A stretch of 64,000 nt of DNA, taken from positions 61,490-125,489 of the forward strand of contig JAPLSH010000006.1 in NCBI GenBank assembly GCA_026398735.1, written 5' to 3'. Under the pieces are notes generated by a model that was given only the letters and a program-made list of their open reading frames with translations, was not told the origin of the DNA and did no database searches. Shown piece after piece: positions 25,881-35,939 of the stretch. The position numbers were made by a program, and so were the translations under genes. How positions within the stretch are numbered: position 1 is the stretch's first letter; every line of letters starts with the position of its first letter. The DNA is from Pseudomonadota bacterium (GTDB taxonomy: Bacteria > Pseudomonadota > Gammaproteobacteria > Steroidobacterales > Steroidobacteraceae).

Positions 25881-27065
25881 TCAGTTGGGTCGTTGCAGGT
25901 CGACGATGATGGCAGCCAGCAGGCGCACCGCCTCGCCACCGGTGACGCAGCGATGATCGAAGGTCAGCGACAACGGCATGCGGCGGTGGATCTCGATCGC
26001 ATCACCCACTGCCACCACATCGCGTGACACCTTGCCCGCACCGAGGATGGCGATGGCCGGCGGCACCACGACGGGTGTGGCATAGCGTCCTGCCATGACG
26101 CCGAAATTGGACAGCATGAAGGTGAAGTCGCGCAGGTCGGAGGCCGGCAGGCTGCGCTCGCGGGCACCGACTTTGAGGCGATTGATTTCGATACGCAGTT
26201 GCTCGGGAGTACGGTTACCCACATCGCGGATCACCGGCACCAGCAGCCCATCGGGCGTGTCGACAGCGATGCCCACGTCGATGTGGTGGAAGATGCGGCG
26301 GCCCTGCGAGGTGGCGTCGTACCAGGCATTGATGCCCGGTTCAGCGCGGCAGCCTGCGGCGATGGCGCGCAGCAATCGTGCGGTGTAGTCGTTGCCCGAT
26401 TCCCAGGCATGGATGTCGGCATCATCGACGACGGTACATTCCATGACGTTGTCACGTGCCATCGACATGCTTTGCGCCATGGCGCGGCGCAGGCTGCGCA
26501 ACACGTCGAACTCGCCACCTGCTGTAGCGGGCAGTGTCGGGCGCATCGCGCTGCCCTGAGGCTGCACAGTGAGCGCTGCCGCAGCCATGACGTCTTCGAC
26601 GGTGATCAGTGCATCGCGGCCACTGCCGCGCAGGTTGCTGAGGTCGATGCCGAGGTGGCGGGCCAGATCGCGAGCAGCGGGCACGGCACGTGAACTGCGC
26701 GCTCCGGCACTGGTACTGCTGCTGCGTTGCGGTGTGGCGCTGATCTCTTGATCACTGGTGGGCATGTGGCCGACCACGCCTCCGGAGGCAGTGGCCGGTG
26801 CTGGCGCCGGCGCAGCGACCGCGTCGTCGGTATCGAGCTTGAAGTCGACCAGTGCCGCACCGGTGTCGATGCGATCGGTGGCCTGACCGTGCAGCGCGAC
26901 GATTACGCCGGCCACGGGTGAGGGGACTTCGACCACGGCCTTTGCGGTCTCCATGGCGACCAGCGGTTGATCAACAGCCACTCGATCACCTACTGCGACG
27001 TGCCAAGACACGATTTCTGCGTCTTGCAGGCCTTCGCCAAGATCGGGCAGTGTGAATCTGAACAT
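25881..27065 (-). CDS. 2-oxo-acid dehydrogenase E2 component (dihydrolipoyl acyltransferase)
   Basis: The 394-residue E2 has one lipoyl domain (lipoyl Lys near residue 42 in [10 protein letters not shown]), an Ala/Pro/Ser-rich linker, a peripheral subunit-binding domain ([20 protein letters not shown]) and a catalytic domain with the DHR motif (His near 371) close to the end. It transfers acyl groups to CoA. With the E1 genes upstream it forms a branched-chain 2-oxo-acid or pyruvate dehydrogenase; E3 is not encoded here. Confidence 0.92.
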   Translation of the reverse strand: MFRFTLPDLGEGLQDAEIVSWHVAVGDRVAVDQPLVAMETAKAVVEVPSPVAGVIVALHGQATDRIDTGAALVDFKLDTDDAVAAPAPAPATASGGVVGHMPTSDQEISATPQRSSSTSAGARSSRAVPAARDLARHLGIDLSNLRGSGRDALITVEDVMAAAALTVQPQGSAMRPTLPATAGGEFDVLRSLRRAMAQSMSMARDNVMECTVVDDADIHAWESGNDYTARLLRAIAAGCRAEPGINAWYDATSQGRRIFHHIDVGIAVDTPDGLLVPVIRDVGNRTPEQLRIEINRLKVGARERSLPASDLRDFTFMLSNFGVMAGRYATPVVVPPAIAILGAGKVSRDVVAVGDAIEIHRRMPLSLTFDHRCVTGGEAVRLLAAIIVDLQRPN

Positions 27066-27087
27066 GGTGCTGTCCTTGCGACGTGCG

Positions 27088-28065
27088 TCAGGCTTGCACC
27101 GTCTCGCGGATGCCATCGGCAATGCGCGTGACGCTGGGGATGTAGTCGTGCTCAAGCCGGAAATACGGCATGACCGTATCGTAGCCGGTGACACGGCGGA
27201 TGGGAGCGTGCAGGTGGTAGAGCCCGCGCTCGGCCACTGTGGCAGCAATCTCGGCGCCCACGCCGCAGTTGCGCGCAGCCTCGTGCACGATGACCAAGCG
27301 ACCGGTACGTGCCACCGAGTCGAGGATGCTGTTGTGATCGATAGGTGACAGCGACGACAGGTCTATGACTTCGCAGTCGATGCTTTCCCTCTCGAGGGTG
27401 TGTGCGGCCTGCAGTACATCGTGGGTGGCTGCGCCCCAGCACACCACGGTGACGTCTTGCCCTTCGCGCAGCAGATGACAGCAGTCCAAGTCTGCGGCGA
27501 CGCCGTCATCCTCTACTTCTTGCCGTGCCAGTCGATACAGACGCGTGGGCTCGAGGAAGATGACCGGATCGGGATTGCGGATTGCAGCCAGCAGCAGCCC
27601 GTAGGCACGTGCCGGCGTGGACGGGCACAGCACGCGCAGTCCGGCGTGATGGCACAGCAGGGATTCGAGGCTTTCGGAGTGATGCTCAGGTGCATGAATG
27701 CCGCCGCCATGCGGCATGCGCACCACGATGGGCAGGGTGATGCGGCCGCGGGTGCGGTTGCGCATGCGCGCCATGTGATTGCAGATTTGGTCGAGTGCCG
27801 GGTAGATGAAACCCATGAACTGGATTTCGGCTACTGGCTTGAGGCCTTGGGCCGCCATACCCACCGCCATGCCCGCGATGACGCCCTCGGCCAGCACGGA
27901 GTCTTGTACGCGCAGTGCACCAAAGCGCTGTTGCAGCCCTGCGGTGGCACGGAACACGCCGCCATTGAGACCGATGTCCTCGCCCATGAGCACGACGTCA
28001 GGGTCGTTTTGCAGCGCGTGCGCCAGCGCCAGGTTGATGGCTTCGACGAGTGTGAGTTTGGCCAT
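27088..28065 (-). CDS. 2-oxo-acid dehydrogenase E1 component, beta subunit
   Basis: The 325-residue protein is the beta subunit of a heterotetrameric E1 that decarboxylates 2-oxo acids with thiamine diphosphate. Markers: LMGEDIGLNGGVFRAT, AEIQFMGFIYPALDQI, RMPHGGGIHAPEHHSES and VHEAARNCGVGAEIA. It lies five bases after E1alpha and 22 bases before E2. Branched-chain specificity is more likely than pyruvate from family resemblance. Confidence 0.92.
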   Translation of the reverse strand: MAKLTLVEAINLALAHALQNDPDVVLMGEDIGLNGGVFRATAGLQQRFGALRVQDSVLAEGVIAGMAVGMAAQGLKPVAEIQFMGFIYPALDQICNHMARMRNRTRGRITLPIVVRMPHGGGIHAPEHHSESLESLLCHHAGLRVLCPSTPARAYGLLLAAIRNPDPVIFLEPTRLYRLARQEVEDDGVAADLDCCHLLREGQDVTVVCWGAATHDVLQAAHTLERESIDCEVIDLSSLSPIDHNSILDSVARTGRLVIVHEAARNCGVGAEIAATVAERGLYHLHAPIRRVTGYDTVMPYFRLEHDYIPSVTRIADGIRETVQA

Positions 28066-28070
28066 ATGCC

Positions 28071-29147
28071 TTAGCCCTTGTGCGCGGCGTAATGGCGCGC
28101 GCTGGCTTGCTGGGCCTGCAGATCGTGCGGCAACTGCGCAAACAAGTGCTCGAACATCGAATCGGTGCTGGCTGCGGGCAGAGCTTGATAGGCGCTGACT
28201 GCTGCATCGACCTGTGCCTGACAGTCGGCACGCAGTGCAGCTTCCTGCGTATCGCTCCAGTGACCGTGCGCCTGCAGATAGTGGCGCGTGCGTAGCAGCG
28301 GCTCACGTTGCCAAGCCGCTTCGAGCTCGCCTGCGGGCCGGTAACGCGTGGCATCGTCGGCGGTGGTGTGGTCGCTGAGCCGGTACGTGAGTGCTTCGAC
28401 CAAGGTCGGGCCGCCGCCATTGCGGGCGCGGGCCAGAGCTTCTTCCATGACGGCACGCACCGCGATGATGTCGTTGCCATCGACCTGTATGCCGGCAATG
28501 CCGGCAGCGATAGCCTTTTGTGCCAGCGTGCGCGCTGCGGTTTGCTCGGCCACCGGCACCGAGATGGCCCAACCGTTGTTGACCACGACCGCCACTAGCG
28601 GCAGCGCTTGTGCGCCAGCGGCATTGAGTGCTTCGTAAAAGGCGCCCTGCGATGTTCCGCCATCACCGATGTAAGCCACGGCACATCGGGCTTGGCCGCG
28701 CACCTTGAAGGCCATGGCAGCGCCGGCGGCATGAGGCATCTGTGAGGCGATGGGCACGCACCAGGGGAAGTCTTGGCGTGGGCCGTCAAACCAAGTGCCG
28801 CGCTCGTCACCGTTCCAGTAGGTGTAGATGCCAGCCAGCGTGACGCCGCGCCACAGCTGCGTGCCGTATTCGCGATACACCGGGAACAGCACATCGTCGG
28901 CTTGCATGGCAGCACCCACGCCCACATGCGTGGCTTCCTGGCCGGTGCAGGGCGCATAGGTTCCAAGTCGTCCGGTGCGCTGCAGGTTGATGGCCTTGGT
29001 GTCGAACACTCGGCACAGCGTCATCATGCGATACATGGCCAGCAACTGCGCCGGATCGTGGGCAAAGCCCGGCCACTCGCCCGTCGGTATGCCTGCGGCA
29101 TCGAGCAGTTGGCGGTAGCGGATGTCGAAGCTCGCGACGCTGTGCAA
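28071..29147 (-). CDS. 2-oxo-acid dehydrogenase E1 component, alpha subunit
   Basis: The alpha subunit carries the thiamine diphosphate motif GDGGTSQGAFYEALNAAG...VVVNN near the middle, and RTGRLGTYAPCTGQEA near the N-terminus. It is first in the E1alpha-E1beta-E2 operon. The start is uncertain: TTG at 29147 gives MHSVASFDIRYRQLL (358 residues), a normal N-terminus; an in-frame GTG at 29201 would add 18 residues but lies upstream of a TATACT -10 box at 29182-29187. Confidence 0.9.
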   Translation of the reverse strand: MHSVASFDIRYRQLLDAAGIPTGEWPGFAHDPAQLLAMYRMMTLCRVFDTKAINLQRTGRLGTYAPCTGQEATHVGVGAAMQADDVLFPVYREYGTQLWRGVTLAGIYTYWNGDERGTWFDGPRQDFPWCVPIASQMPHAAGAAMAFKVRGQARCAVAYIGDGGTSQGAFYEALNAAGAQALPLVAVVVNNGWAISVPVAEQTAARTLAQKAIAAGIAGIQVDGNDIIAVRAVMEEALARARNGGGPTLVEALTYRLSDHTTADDATRYRPAGELEAAWQREPLLRTRHYLQAHGHWSDTQEAALRADCQAQVDAAVSAYQALPAASTDSMFEHLFAQLPHDLQAQQASARHYAAHKG

Positions 29148-29229
29148 GGCGGATCCCGGGTGCAGGTGTCGGATGGCCTGCAGTATAAGCGTAGGATGCA
29201 CAGATATTTAGTGACTACGTGAATCGCTG

Positions 29230-30123
29230 ATGACTGCTCTGGCCAATCGTGGCGGCTTTGTGGCTGCCGCCGCTGCCTATTTTATTTGGGGCCTGTTCCC
29301 CCTGTACTGGCGCCTGCTGGCCAGTGTCCCCAGCGCACAGCTATTGGCGCACCGCGTCGCCTGGTGCGCAGTGGTCGTGTGGCTGTTCTTGCTGTTGCGC
29401 GGCGACGGGGCTTGGTGGCGGGGCATTACGCCCCGGCTATGGGGCATGTTGGCGGCCAGTGCAGTGTGTATTTCGTTCAATTGGGGCGTGTTCATCGTCG
29501 GCATCAATACCGGCCATGTGCTGGACACCAGCCTGGGCTACTTCATTACGCCGCTGGTCAATGTGCTGTGCGGAGTGGTGTTGCTGCGTGAACGACTCAA
29601 CATGCTGCAATGGGCAGCGGTGATCTGCGCGGCTGCGGGCGTGGCCTGGATGGCCTGGCAACTGGGCAGTCTGCCGTGGATCGCACTGGTGCTGGCGTTC
29701 TCATTTGCTGCCTATGGACTGATCCGCAAGTTCACTGCGGTGGATGCAGTGCATGGATTGGCGGTCGAGAGCCTGATCCTGCTGTTGCCCTCAATAGGGT
29801 TTCTGCTGTGGCGCGAATCGCTCGGCGATGGCGTATTCCTGCATGAGGCAGTGCACTTGGATGTGCTGATGGCTGTCGGCGGTAGCGTCACCGCGTTGCC
29901 GCTGGTGCTGTTTGCCTATGGCGCGCGCCGCGTATCGCTGACACTGCTGGGCTTTTTGCAGTATTTGGCGCCCCTCGTCAGCATGCTCATCGCGGTGTTT
30001 GTGTTCCACGAACCTTTTGGTTATGTGCAGAAGGTTACTTTTGCCTGCATCTGGCTGGCGCTGGTGTTGTTCTCGACCGATGCGCTGCGGCGTTACTTGG
30101 CGCAGCGCGACTTAGTCAGATAA
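29230..30123 (+). CDS. rarD: RarD-type EamA transporter
   Basis: A 297-residue membrane protein with ten hydrophobic segments and the RarD signature (FIWGLFPLYWRLLASVPSAQLLAHRV; TGHVLDTSLGYFITPLVNVL). RarD proteins of the drug/metabolite superfamily were linked to chloramphenicol sensitivity, but the substrate is unknown. Its 3' end overlaps convergent zapE by 31 bases. Confidence 0.9.
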   Translation: MTALANRGGFVAAAAAYFIWGLFPLYWRLLASVPSAQLLAHRVAWCAVVVWLFLLLRGDGAWWRGITPRLWGMLAASAVCISFNWGVFIVGINTGHVLDTSLGYFITPLVNVLCGVVLLRERLNMLQWAAVICAAAGVAWMAWQLGSLPWIALVLAFSFAAYGLIRKFTAVDAVHGLAVESLILLLPSIGFLLWRESLGDGVFLHEAVHLDVLMAVGGSVTALPLVLFAYGARRVSLTLLGFLQYLAPLVSMLIAVFVFHEPFGYVQKVTFACIWLALVLFSTDALRRYLAQRDLVR

Positions 30124-31190
30124 TCGCGACTCTGCATTTCGATCAGGCGGCTGGTGGTGCGCTGAAAGTCTGCTGCCAGACGTGTGCCGTCATACAGCTC
30201 GGTAGTGGCCACCGTTGAGCCGATGACCAGCGTGACCCCTGCGTCATAAGCCACATCGACCAGAGAGATAAAACGTCGTGCGGCGTCATCCTGCAAAACA
30301 CCCATGCGTGGCACGTTGCTGACAAACAGCGTGCGCGTGCGCGATGCCAACGCCAGATAATCATGCGTGCCGCGTGCCCCTTCGCACAGCGCGCCAAACT
30401 CAAACCACTCGAGCCCTGCAGCTGCACGCACTCGCGGTACTTGCCGTCCTTCAAGCAGCGTCGTGCCGCCCACTTGCTGTGCGGTGTCACCTGCCAATTG
30501 ATTAAACAGCGTTTGCAGCCGTTGCTGCGCCTGAGTGTCGCTGCCTTGGATCCACGTGCCGGCCTGCTCTAACTGGCGCAGCCTGTAGTCGGTACCGCCG
30601 TTGAGCTCAACGACATCCAGTTGCTGTTGCAGCAGCTCGATGGCGGGCATGAAGCGTTCGCGCTGCAACCCGCCGGCATAGAGTTTGTGCGGTGGCGTGT
30701 TGGAGGTGATCACCAGTGTGATGCCCTGCGCCAACAGCGCATCGAGTAAGCCATGCAGGATCATCGCGTCGCCGATATCAGTCACGAACAGTTCGTCCAG
30801 ACACAGCAGGCGGGCATTACCGATGAGTTGTCCGGCTACAGTGCGCAGCGGATCGCTGATGTCACGTAGCTTGGCCAGCTCTGCATGGACTTCGCGCATA
30901 AAGGCGTGAAAGTGCACACGCCGGCTGATACCCGGTGGCAGCGAGGATGGCAGCAGATCCATCAGCAGCGTTTTACCGCGACCCACAGGGCCCCACAGGT
31001 ATATACCGCGTGCGCTCGGGGTAGTGCTGCGTTGCAGCCCGAGCCGTTGCAACAGGTTGGGCTTTGGCAGGGCGCTGAGTTGCTCGGCCAGTTGGGCCAG
31101 CCGCTGTGCCAGCGCCACTTGCGCGTCGTCTGGCGTCAGGCTGCCACTGGCAACTAGTTGCTGGTAGGCCTGCACCAGCAGTTTAGCCAT
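30093..31190 (-). CDS. zapE: Cell division ATPase ZapE
   Basis: The 365-residue AFG1-type ATPase has Walker A GPVGRGKT (67-74), Walker B LLCLDEL and a sensor-type LVITSNTPP. ZapE associates with the Z-ring under stress in E. coli. It overlaps rapZ by eight bases as the last gene of the rpoN-hpf-rapZ-zapE run. Confidence 0.92.
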   Translation of the reverse strand: MAKLLVQAYQQLVASGSLTPDDAQVALAQRLAQLAEQLSALPKPNLLQRLGLQRSTTPSARGIYLWGPVGRGKTLLMDLLPSSLPPGISRRVHFHAFMREVHAELAKLRDISDPLRTVAGQLIGNARLLCLDELFVTDIGDAMILHGLLDALLAQGITLVITSNTPPHKLYAGGLQRERFMPAIELLQQQLDVVELNGGTDYRLRQLEQAGTWIQGSDTQAQQRLQTLFNQLAGDTAQQVGGTTLLEGRQVPRVRAAAGLEWFEFGALCEGARGTHDYLALASRTRTLFVSNVPRMGVLQDDAARRFISLVDVAYDAGVTLVIGSTVATTELYDGTRLAADFQRTTSRLIEMQSRDYLTKSRCAK

Positions 31191-32091
31191 GCGGTGGGTT
31201 TGGCTGCGACGGCAGCAACGTATCGGTACCAGTCAGGCTGGCGTGACGCACCGATACGGATGGATAGCGCGGATTGAAGCGCGCCGCCAGTTGATCGGCC
31301 AGATAGACCGACCGATGGCGCCCACCAGTACAACCGATGGCCACGGTGACATAGCGACGGTTGCTGTCTTGCAGGTCTTTGAGGCGCCCTTCGACAAAGT
31401 GTTCGATGTCGTTGATCAGGCGGCCCACCGGTTCGCAGGCTTCAAGGAAACGGATGACCTCGGTATCGCGGCCAGTGAGTCCGCGCAGCGCCGGATCCCA
31501 GTACGGGTTGGGCAGGGTGCGGGCATCGAAGACGAAATCAGCATCGCCGGGAATGCCGTGCTTGAAACCAAACGAGGCAAATTGCAGCGACATGCGCGGC
31601 GTGGCGCGCTGCTCAACGCGCTGGCGCATCGCTTCGCGCAGGTCATGCACGCCGATTCGCGTGGTGTCGAGTGTGAGATCGGCGTGCTGTGCAATGGGCT
31701 CGAGCAGACGTCGCTCGATGTCGATGGCCTCGCGCAGGCTTTCACCGTTACGGCTCAGTGGGTGGCGGCGGCGCGTTTCGGCGAAGCGGCGCAGCAGCTC
31801 TTGTTCGTTGGCGATGAGGTAGATCAGTTCGCAACTGATGCCAGATCGACGTAGTTCATCAATGAGTGTGGGCACCGTGGCGATCTCCGCCTCGGTGTTG
31901 CGAGCGTCCAAGCCTACCGCCGTGCGGCGGTAGACAGGATCGTTGCTGCGCAGCGTGTGCGCGATGAAGGAATTGAGCAGTGCAGCAGGGATGTTGTCGA
32001 CGCAGTAAAAATCGAGGTCCTCGAGCATGTGCAAAGCCACGCTTTTACCGGCACCCGACAGACCGCTGACAAACACTAGCCGCATGCTCAT
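31183..32091 (-). CDS. rapZ: RNase adapter protein RapZ
   Basis: RapZ binds GlmZ/GlmY small RNAs and presents GlmZ to RNase E, tuning GlmS. The 302-residue protein has Walker A GLSGAGKS (10-17), DNIPAALL and the C-terminal GCTGGRHRSVYLADQL characteristic of YvcJ/RapZ. It starts one base after the hpf stop; ptsN, usually between them, is absent. Confidence 0.94.
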   Translation of the reverse strand: MSMRLVFVSGLSGAGKSVALHMLEDLDFYCVDNIPAALLNSFIAHTLRSNDPVYRRTAVGLDARNTEAEIATVPTLIDELRRSGISCELIYLIANEQELLRRFAETRRRHPLSRNGESLREAIDIERRLLEPIAQHADLTLDTTRIGVHDLREAMRQRVEQRATPRMSLQFASFGFKHGIPGDADFVFDARTLPNPYWDPALRGLTGRDTEVIRFLEACEPVGRLINDIEHFVEGRLKDLQDSNRRYVTVAIGCTGGRHRSVYLADQLAARFNPRYPSVSVRHASLTGTDTLLPSQPNPPHG

Positions 32092-32092
32092 A

Positions 32093-32413
32093 TCAGCCGC
32101 GCAACGCGCGACGCGCCTCCTCGGCGTGATGATCTTGCAGCTTCTCTTTGTGCTTGACCACGTTGCGATCCAGCTTGTCTACCAGTGCATCGATAGCTGC
32201 ATACATGTTGGCATCGACTGCCTCGGCATGAATGGTGCCGCCGCGCACATGCACTGTGGCTTCGGCTTTCTGTTCGAGCTTTTCCACTGTGAGCGTGCAG
32301 TGTAGGTCGATGATCTCGTCAAAGTGGCGGCTGACGCGCCCCAGTCGCTTTTCAACGTAGGCCCTTAGCGCCTCTGTAACCTCGACATGGTGTCCGGTGA
32401 GCTTGAGTTGCAT
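32093..32413 (-). CDS. hpf: Ribosome hibernation promoting factor, short form
   Basis: Short HPF (106 residues) helps form 100S ribosome dimers. It shows QLKLTGHHVEVTEALRAYVEKRL and HAEAVDANMYAAIDALVDKLDRNVVKHKEK. The ATG at 32413 is chosen because AGGAG lies eight bases upstream; the GTG three codons earlier would sit on the Shine-Dalgarno sequence itself. Confidence 0.93.
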   Translation of the reverse strand: MQLKLTGHHVEVTEALRAYVEKRLGRVSRHFDEIIDLHCTLTVEKLEQKAEATVHVRGGTIHAEAVDANMYAAIDALVDKLDRNVVKHKEKLQDHHAEEARRALRG

Positions 32414-32428
32414 CTGCTTCACTCCTGG

Positions 32429-33916
32429 TTAGACGCGAGCCATTGCGCGCTTGCGTTCGTTCGACGGTTCGATCCCCATGGCTTCACGGTACTTGGCAAC
32501 TGTGCGCCGCGCTACCGGAATACCCTCACTAGACAGCAGCTCTGCGATCCGGCTATCACTGAGGGGTGTGGCCGGTGGTTCGTCACGGATGAGTTTGCGG
32601 ATTTTGGCCCGGATCGCCGTGGACGAGGTCTCGGCGCTGTCGCCATCGCCACCGACGTGGCTGGAAAAGAAATAACGCAGCTCGAACACCCCTCGGGGCG
32701 TGTGCATGTACTTACCCGACGTAATGCGCGAAACCGTGGATTCGTGCATTTCGATGGATTCGGCGATGTCCCGCAGGATCATCGGCTTCATAAACTCATC
32801 GCCTTGCTCCAGGAAGGCAATCTGGCGTTCGACGATAGATCGCGACACGCGCATCAGCGTGTCCTGGCGGATTTCCAGACTCTTGAGCAGCCAGCGCGCT
32901 TCCTGTAGCTGGGCGCGCAGTGTGGCGTGGCCCGGCGAACGGCCGCCCAGCATGCCGACATAGGCTTGATTGACCTGCACGCGGGGCTGTGTCGACGGGT
33001 TCATTTCGACTGTCCAGCCGTGACTGCCGCGGCGTACGAACACATCGGGAACGATGTATTCCGGCCGGCTTGAACTGATCTGTGATCCCGGTTTTGGATG
33101 GCAGCTGCGCACCAGAGACATCGCCTGTGCCAGCTCGTCATCGCTGATGCCCAGCATGCGCTTGAGCACCGAGGAGTCACGTTGCCCCAGCAGTTCCAGA
33201 TGCTGCGCTGCGATGCGCCTTGCCAAGCTCAGGCCGGCGGTCTTGGAATCGAGGCGGTCCAGTTGCAGCAGCACGCACTCGGACAGGTTGCGCGCACCAA
33301 TCCCGGCAGGGTCAAAGCGCTGCACCAGAGTCAGCACAGTATCGATTTCGTCTTCGTCGGCTTCGATGTCGGGTCGCAGCGTGGCGACGATGTCATCGAG
33401 GGACTCCGTCAGATAGCCGTCTTCGTTGATGGCATCGATGACTGCACGGCCAATGTCGCGTTGGCGCGTGCCGAGCTTTTCCATTTCGAGCTGCCACAGC
33501 AAGTGCTCTTGCAGCGTTTCACTCGAGGCATCACTGAAGTCCTGACCGCGATCATCGTCTTCGGGGTTGTACGGCGTGTCGGAGGCACTGGCACTGCGTT
33601 CATCCCAGACGTCGTCGACGATTTCGACGGTAGGTTCGGGTTCGGGCTCGGTCTCAGCAGACGCCGAGGACATCTCGCTATCGTCGCCCTGCGGCTGCGA
33701 GGATGCTTCTTCGTGGGGTGCGGCACCCAAGGATTCGAAACTGGTGAGTGGGTCGGCCTCTTCGTCAGCCTCGAGCATCACGTTGCTTTCGAGCAGTTCG
33801 TTGATGTGTGCCTGCAATTCGATGGCGGGCATCTGCAGCAGGCGGATGGCCTGTTGCAGCTGCGGTGTCATCGTCAGCTGCTGGCTCATCCGCAGCTGTA
33901 GCGAGGTCTTAAGCAT
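32429..33916 (-). CDS. rpoN: RNA polymerase sigma-54 factor
   Basis: The 495-residue protein has the Gln/Leu-rich activator region I (MLKTSLQLRMSQQLTMTPQLQQAIRLLQM), an unusually long acidic region II (about 48-130, rich in Glu, Asp and Ser), the core-binding and DNA-binding regions, and the RpoN box ARRTVAKYRE near residue 469. No sigma-54 -24/-12 promoter was recognised in the window. Confidence 0.96.
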   Translation of the reverse strand: MLKTSLQLRMSQQLTMTPQLQQAIRLLQMPAIELQAHINELLESNVMLEADEEADPLTSFESLGAAPHEEASSQPQGDDSEMSSASAETEPEPEPTVEIVDDVWDERSASASDTPYNPEDDDRGQDFSDASSETLQEHLLWQLEMEKLGTRQRDIGRAVIDAINEDGYLTESLDDIVATLRPDIEADEDEIDTVLTLVQRFDPAGIGARNLSECVLLQLDRLDSKTAGLSLARRIAAQHLELLGQRDSSVLKRMLGISDDELAQAMSLVRSCHPKPGSQISSSRPEYIVPDVFVRRGSHGWTVEMNPSTQPRVQVNQAYVGMLGGRSPGHATLRAQLQEARWLLKSLEIRQDTLMRVSRSIVERQIAFLEQGDEFMKPMILRDIAESIEMHESTVSRITSGKYMHTPRGVFELRYFFSSHVGGDGDSAETSSTAIRAKIRKLIRDEPPATPLSDSRIAELLSSEGIPVARRTVAKYREAMGIEPSNERKRAMARV

Positions 33917-33989
33917 GATTCGTGCCTACCTGCCGTGTCCGGGTGGGGTTCCCGGGGGAGCGTAGGATTTCAACCCCTTGAATGTATTA

Positions 33990-34021
33990 AGAAAATAAAT
34001 TTCCGGCTCACATCCGGAAAT
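33990..34021 (-). terminator. Terminator overlapping the lptB stop codon
   Basis: On the minus strand ATTTCCGG and CCGGAAAT form an 8-bp perfect stem around ATGTGAG, whose loop contains the lptB stop, followed by TTATTTTC. It separates the kdsD-lptB run from rpoN. Confidence 0.65.
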
Positions 34022-34733
34022 GTTCTCCCAAGTACACCTCACGCACTTGTGCGTTGGCAAGGATTTCCGCTGCAGATCCCGACGCGATCACAGTTCCGCG
34101 GTCGACGATATAAGCGCGGTTGCAGACCCCAAGCGTCTCCCGCACGTTGTGATCGGTGATGAGCACGCCGATACCACGCGCTGCCAGATCGGTGATCAGG
34201 CGTTGGATATCGATGACTGAAATGGGGTCGACGCCGGCGAAGGGTTCGTCCAACAGCATGAAGCGCGGGTTGGCTGCCAGGGCGCGGGCGATCTCGACTC
34301 GCCGTCGCTCGCCGCCCGACAGCGACTGGCCTGCACTGTTGCGCACCCGGTCGATGCGCAAATCAGTGAGCAGTGTTTCGAGTTGTTGTTCGCGGCCGGC
34401 GCGATCCAGATCGCTGCGCGTCTCCAGGATGGCCCGAACGTTGTCCTCGACCGACAGACGGCGAAACACCGAGGCCTCTTGCGGCAGATAGCCCAGGCCC
34501 AGTTGGGCCCGGCGGTGCATGGGTAGCGGCGTGACATCCGTATCATCGAGCAGCACGGTACCGGCGTCTGCCTGTACCAGTCCCGAGATCATGTAGAAGG
34601 CCGTGGTCTTGCCTGCACCGTTGGGGCCCAGCAGACCGACTACTTCACCTGCTTTGACCTGCAGGGACAGGTCTTGCACCACGCGGCGGCCTTTGTAGGC
34701 CTTTTGCAAATGGCTGGCGACCAGTGTGCTCAT
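34008..34733 (-). CDS. lptB: Lipopolysaccharide export ATPase LptB
   Basis: LptB powers extraction of lipopolysaccharide from the inner membrane by LptFG. The 241-residue ABC protein has Walker [10 protein letters not shown] (about 36), signature [15 protein letters not shown] and Walker [13 protein letters not shown], with the LptB-typical [10 protein letters not shown] switch. It overlaps lptA by four bases. Confidence 0.96.
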   Translation of the reverse strand: MSTLVASHLQKAYKGRRVVQDLSLQVKAGEVVGLLGPNGAGKTTAFYMISGLVQADAGTVLLDDTDVTPLPMHRRAQLGLGYLPQEASVFRRLSVEDNVRAILETRSDLDRAGREQQLETLLTDLRIDRVRNSAGQSLSGGERRRVEIARALAANPRFMLLDEPFAGVDPISVIDIQRLITDLAARGIGVLITDHNVRETLGVCNRAYIVDRGTVIASGSAAEILANAQVREVYLGEHFRM

Positions 34734-35404
34734 CGCTTGTCACCGGGCTTGGCAGGTGAGGGCGGCGCGCTGGGGTCGCCAGAATCGGGCCGGATGGTGA
34801 TCTGTACGCGCTCGCCGGCACCGGGCTTGGTTTCGCTGCGCGCCACTTGTTCGCGTATGTCGTAGAGCAACGCGGGACTAACCATCTCATTGCGACCATC
34901 AAACAGCCACGCATCCTGCGACAGCTTGAGTGTTTGCGCGATGAAGTCGAAGTCGATACGGCCGGCACGACCCTTCACTGGTCGCGGCAGCGAAGCCAGT
35001 TGCTGCTCGAACTGTGCCGGCGCACCGCGTGCCTGAGCCAGCGCCATGCGATTACCGCTGAAGCGCACGCTGGCATCGCTGGCCGTGAGCGTGCCGTTGG
35101 GAAACACAATGCGAACGTTGCCGCTGAACTCCCAGCGACTGTCGTCAAAGCGCAGGCCTGTGCCATTGGCTTCGGCTTTGTCCGCACGGATACGCAGTTC
35201 CCCTTGCGAGATGGTCACGTCGGTAAAGGTGAGCCGATTGGCGCTGTAGTCGATCTGCGACGAGCCGGCATCGAGCACGATATCTGGTACGGGGGCTACA
35301 GCAGCGGTTGCAGCAGCGGACGTTGGCGTTGCCCATGCTGCCAAGTGCAGACACAGCAGCACCCACAGCAAGGTTTGATCAGGGTTTGAAGCGGCCATGA
35401 ACAT
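34730..35404 (-). CDS. lptA: Lipopolysaccharide transport periplasmic protein LptA
   Basis: LptA forms the periplasmic bridge for lipopolysaccharide. The 224-residue protein has a signal peptide (to about ATPTSA, residue 29) and an OstA-type beta-jellyroll ([25 protein letters not shown]...). A Pro/Ser-rich tail of about 25 residues follows. It overlaps lptC by 26 bases, more than usual. Confidence 0.9.
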   Translation of the reverse strand: MFMAASNPDQTLLWVLLCLHLAAWATPTSAAATAAVAPVPDIVLDAGSSQIDYSANRLTFTDVTISQGELRIRADKAEANGTGLRFDDSRWEFSGNVRIVFPNGTLTASDASVRFSGNRMALAQARGAPAQFEQQLASLPRPVKGRAGRIDFDFIAQTLKLSQDAWLFDGRNEMVSPALLYDIREQVARSETKPGAGERVQITIRPDSGDPSAPPSPAKPGDKR

Positions 35405-35939
35405 CTGCCTGCAGCTGCAGGTGTGAGCCGGATAGATCGGCGGTCAGGCCGCGTGCGTCGAGTTCGCGTGTGCCCCACACGATATGCACCGGTGATTCGG
35501 TGCGCACTATTTGGCTGCGCGTGTCGTAGTCCAGTCGCTGGGACTCGATGCTAGTCGATTGCTGTGAACCCGGCGGCAGTCCACGCAGACGCACATCACC
35601 GCGCAGCTCTATGCGCGTGGTGCCGCCTGGCAGCAGCCCTTCGCGTGCGGTAAGCGTCCAAGGTTTGACGGCTCCGGTGGCGTAGCGCAGCGTAAGTGCG
35701 TTGGCGCGCAGTGTGCCGCTGCCTGTTTCTTGCGCTAAGCGATCTGCAGTGAGCGTGTAGAGCGTCGAACCGTCGACAGCACTCTGTCGAAGCCGCGCAT
35801 CGAGAGCGATATAGCTGGGCGGTGGAGCCGCCGCCACGTCAGGTGGTGTGACTGCGCCGGGTGCGTTGCCCGTGCGCCCAAGCACAAAAGCCAATCCGAC
35901 CAGAAACAGTCCAGCAATCACCACCAGCAGCGCTTTCAA
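35379..35939 (-). CDS. lptC: Lipopolysaccharide export system protein LptC
   Basis: LptC is the single-span membrane protein that passes lipopolysaccharide from LptBFG to LptA. In 186 residues: a membrane helix (about 3-21) and a jellyroll domain. The start is TTG at 35939, preceded by GGAG at six bases, overlapping kdsC by four bases. Confidence 0.88.
   Translation of the reverse strand: MKALLVVIAGLFLVGLAFVLGRTGNAPGAVTPPDVAAAPPPSYIALDARLRQSAVDGSTLYTLTADRLAQETGSGTLRANALTLRYATGAVKPWTLTAREGLLPGGTTRIELRGDVRLRGLPPGSQQSTSIESQRLDYDTRSQIVRTESPVHIVWGTRELDARGLTADLSGSHLQLQADVHGRFKP

Noticed and set aside
29148..29201. Eighteen extra codons at the start of the E1alpha gene
   Set aside because: A TATACT box lies inside this stretch and homologues begin close to the TTG start; kept only as an alternative.
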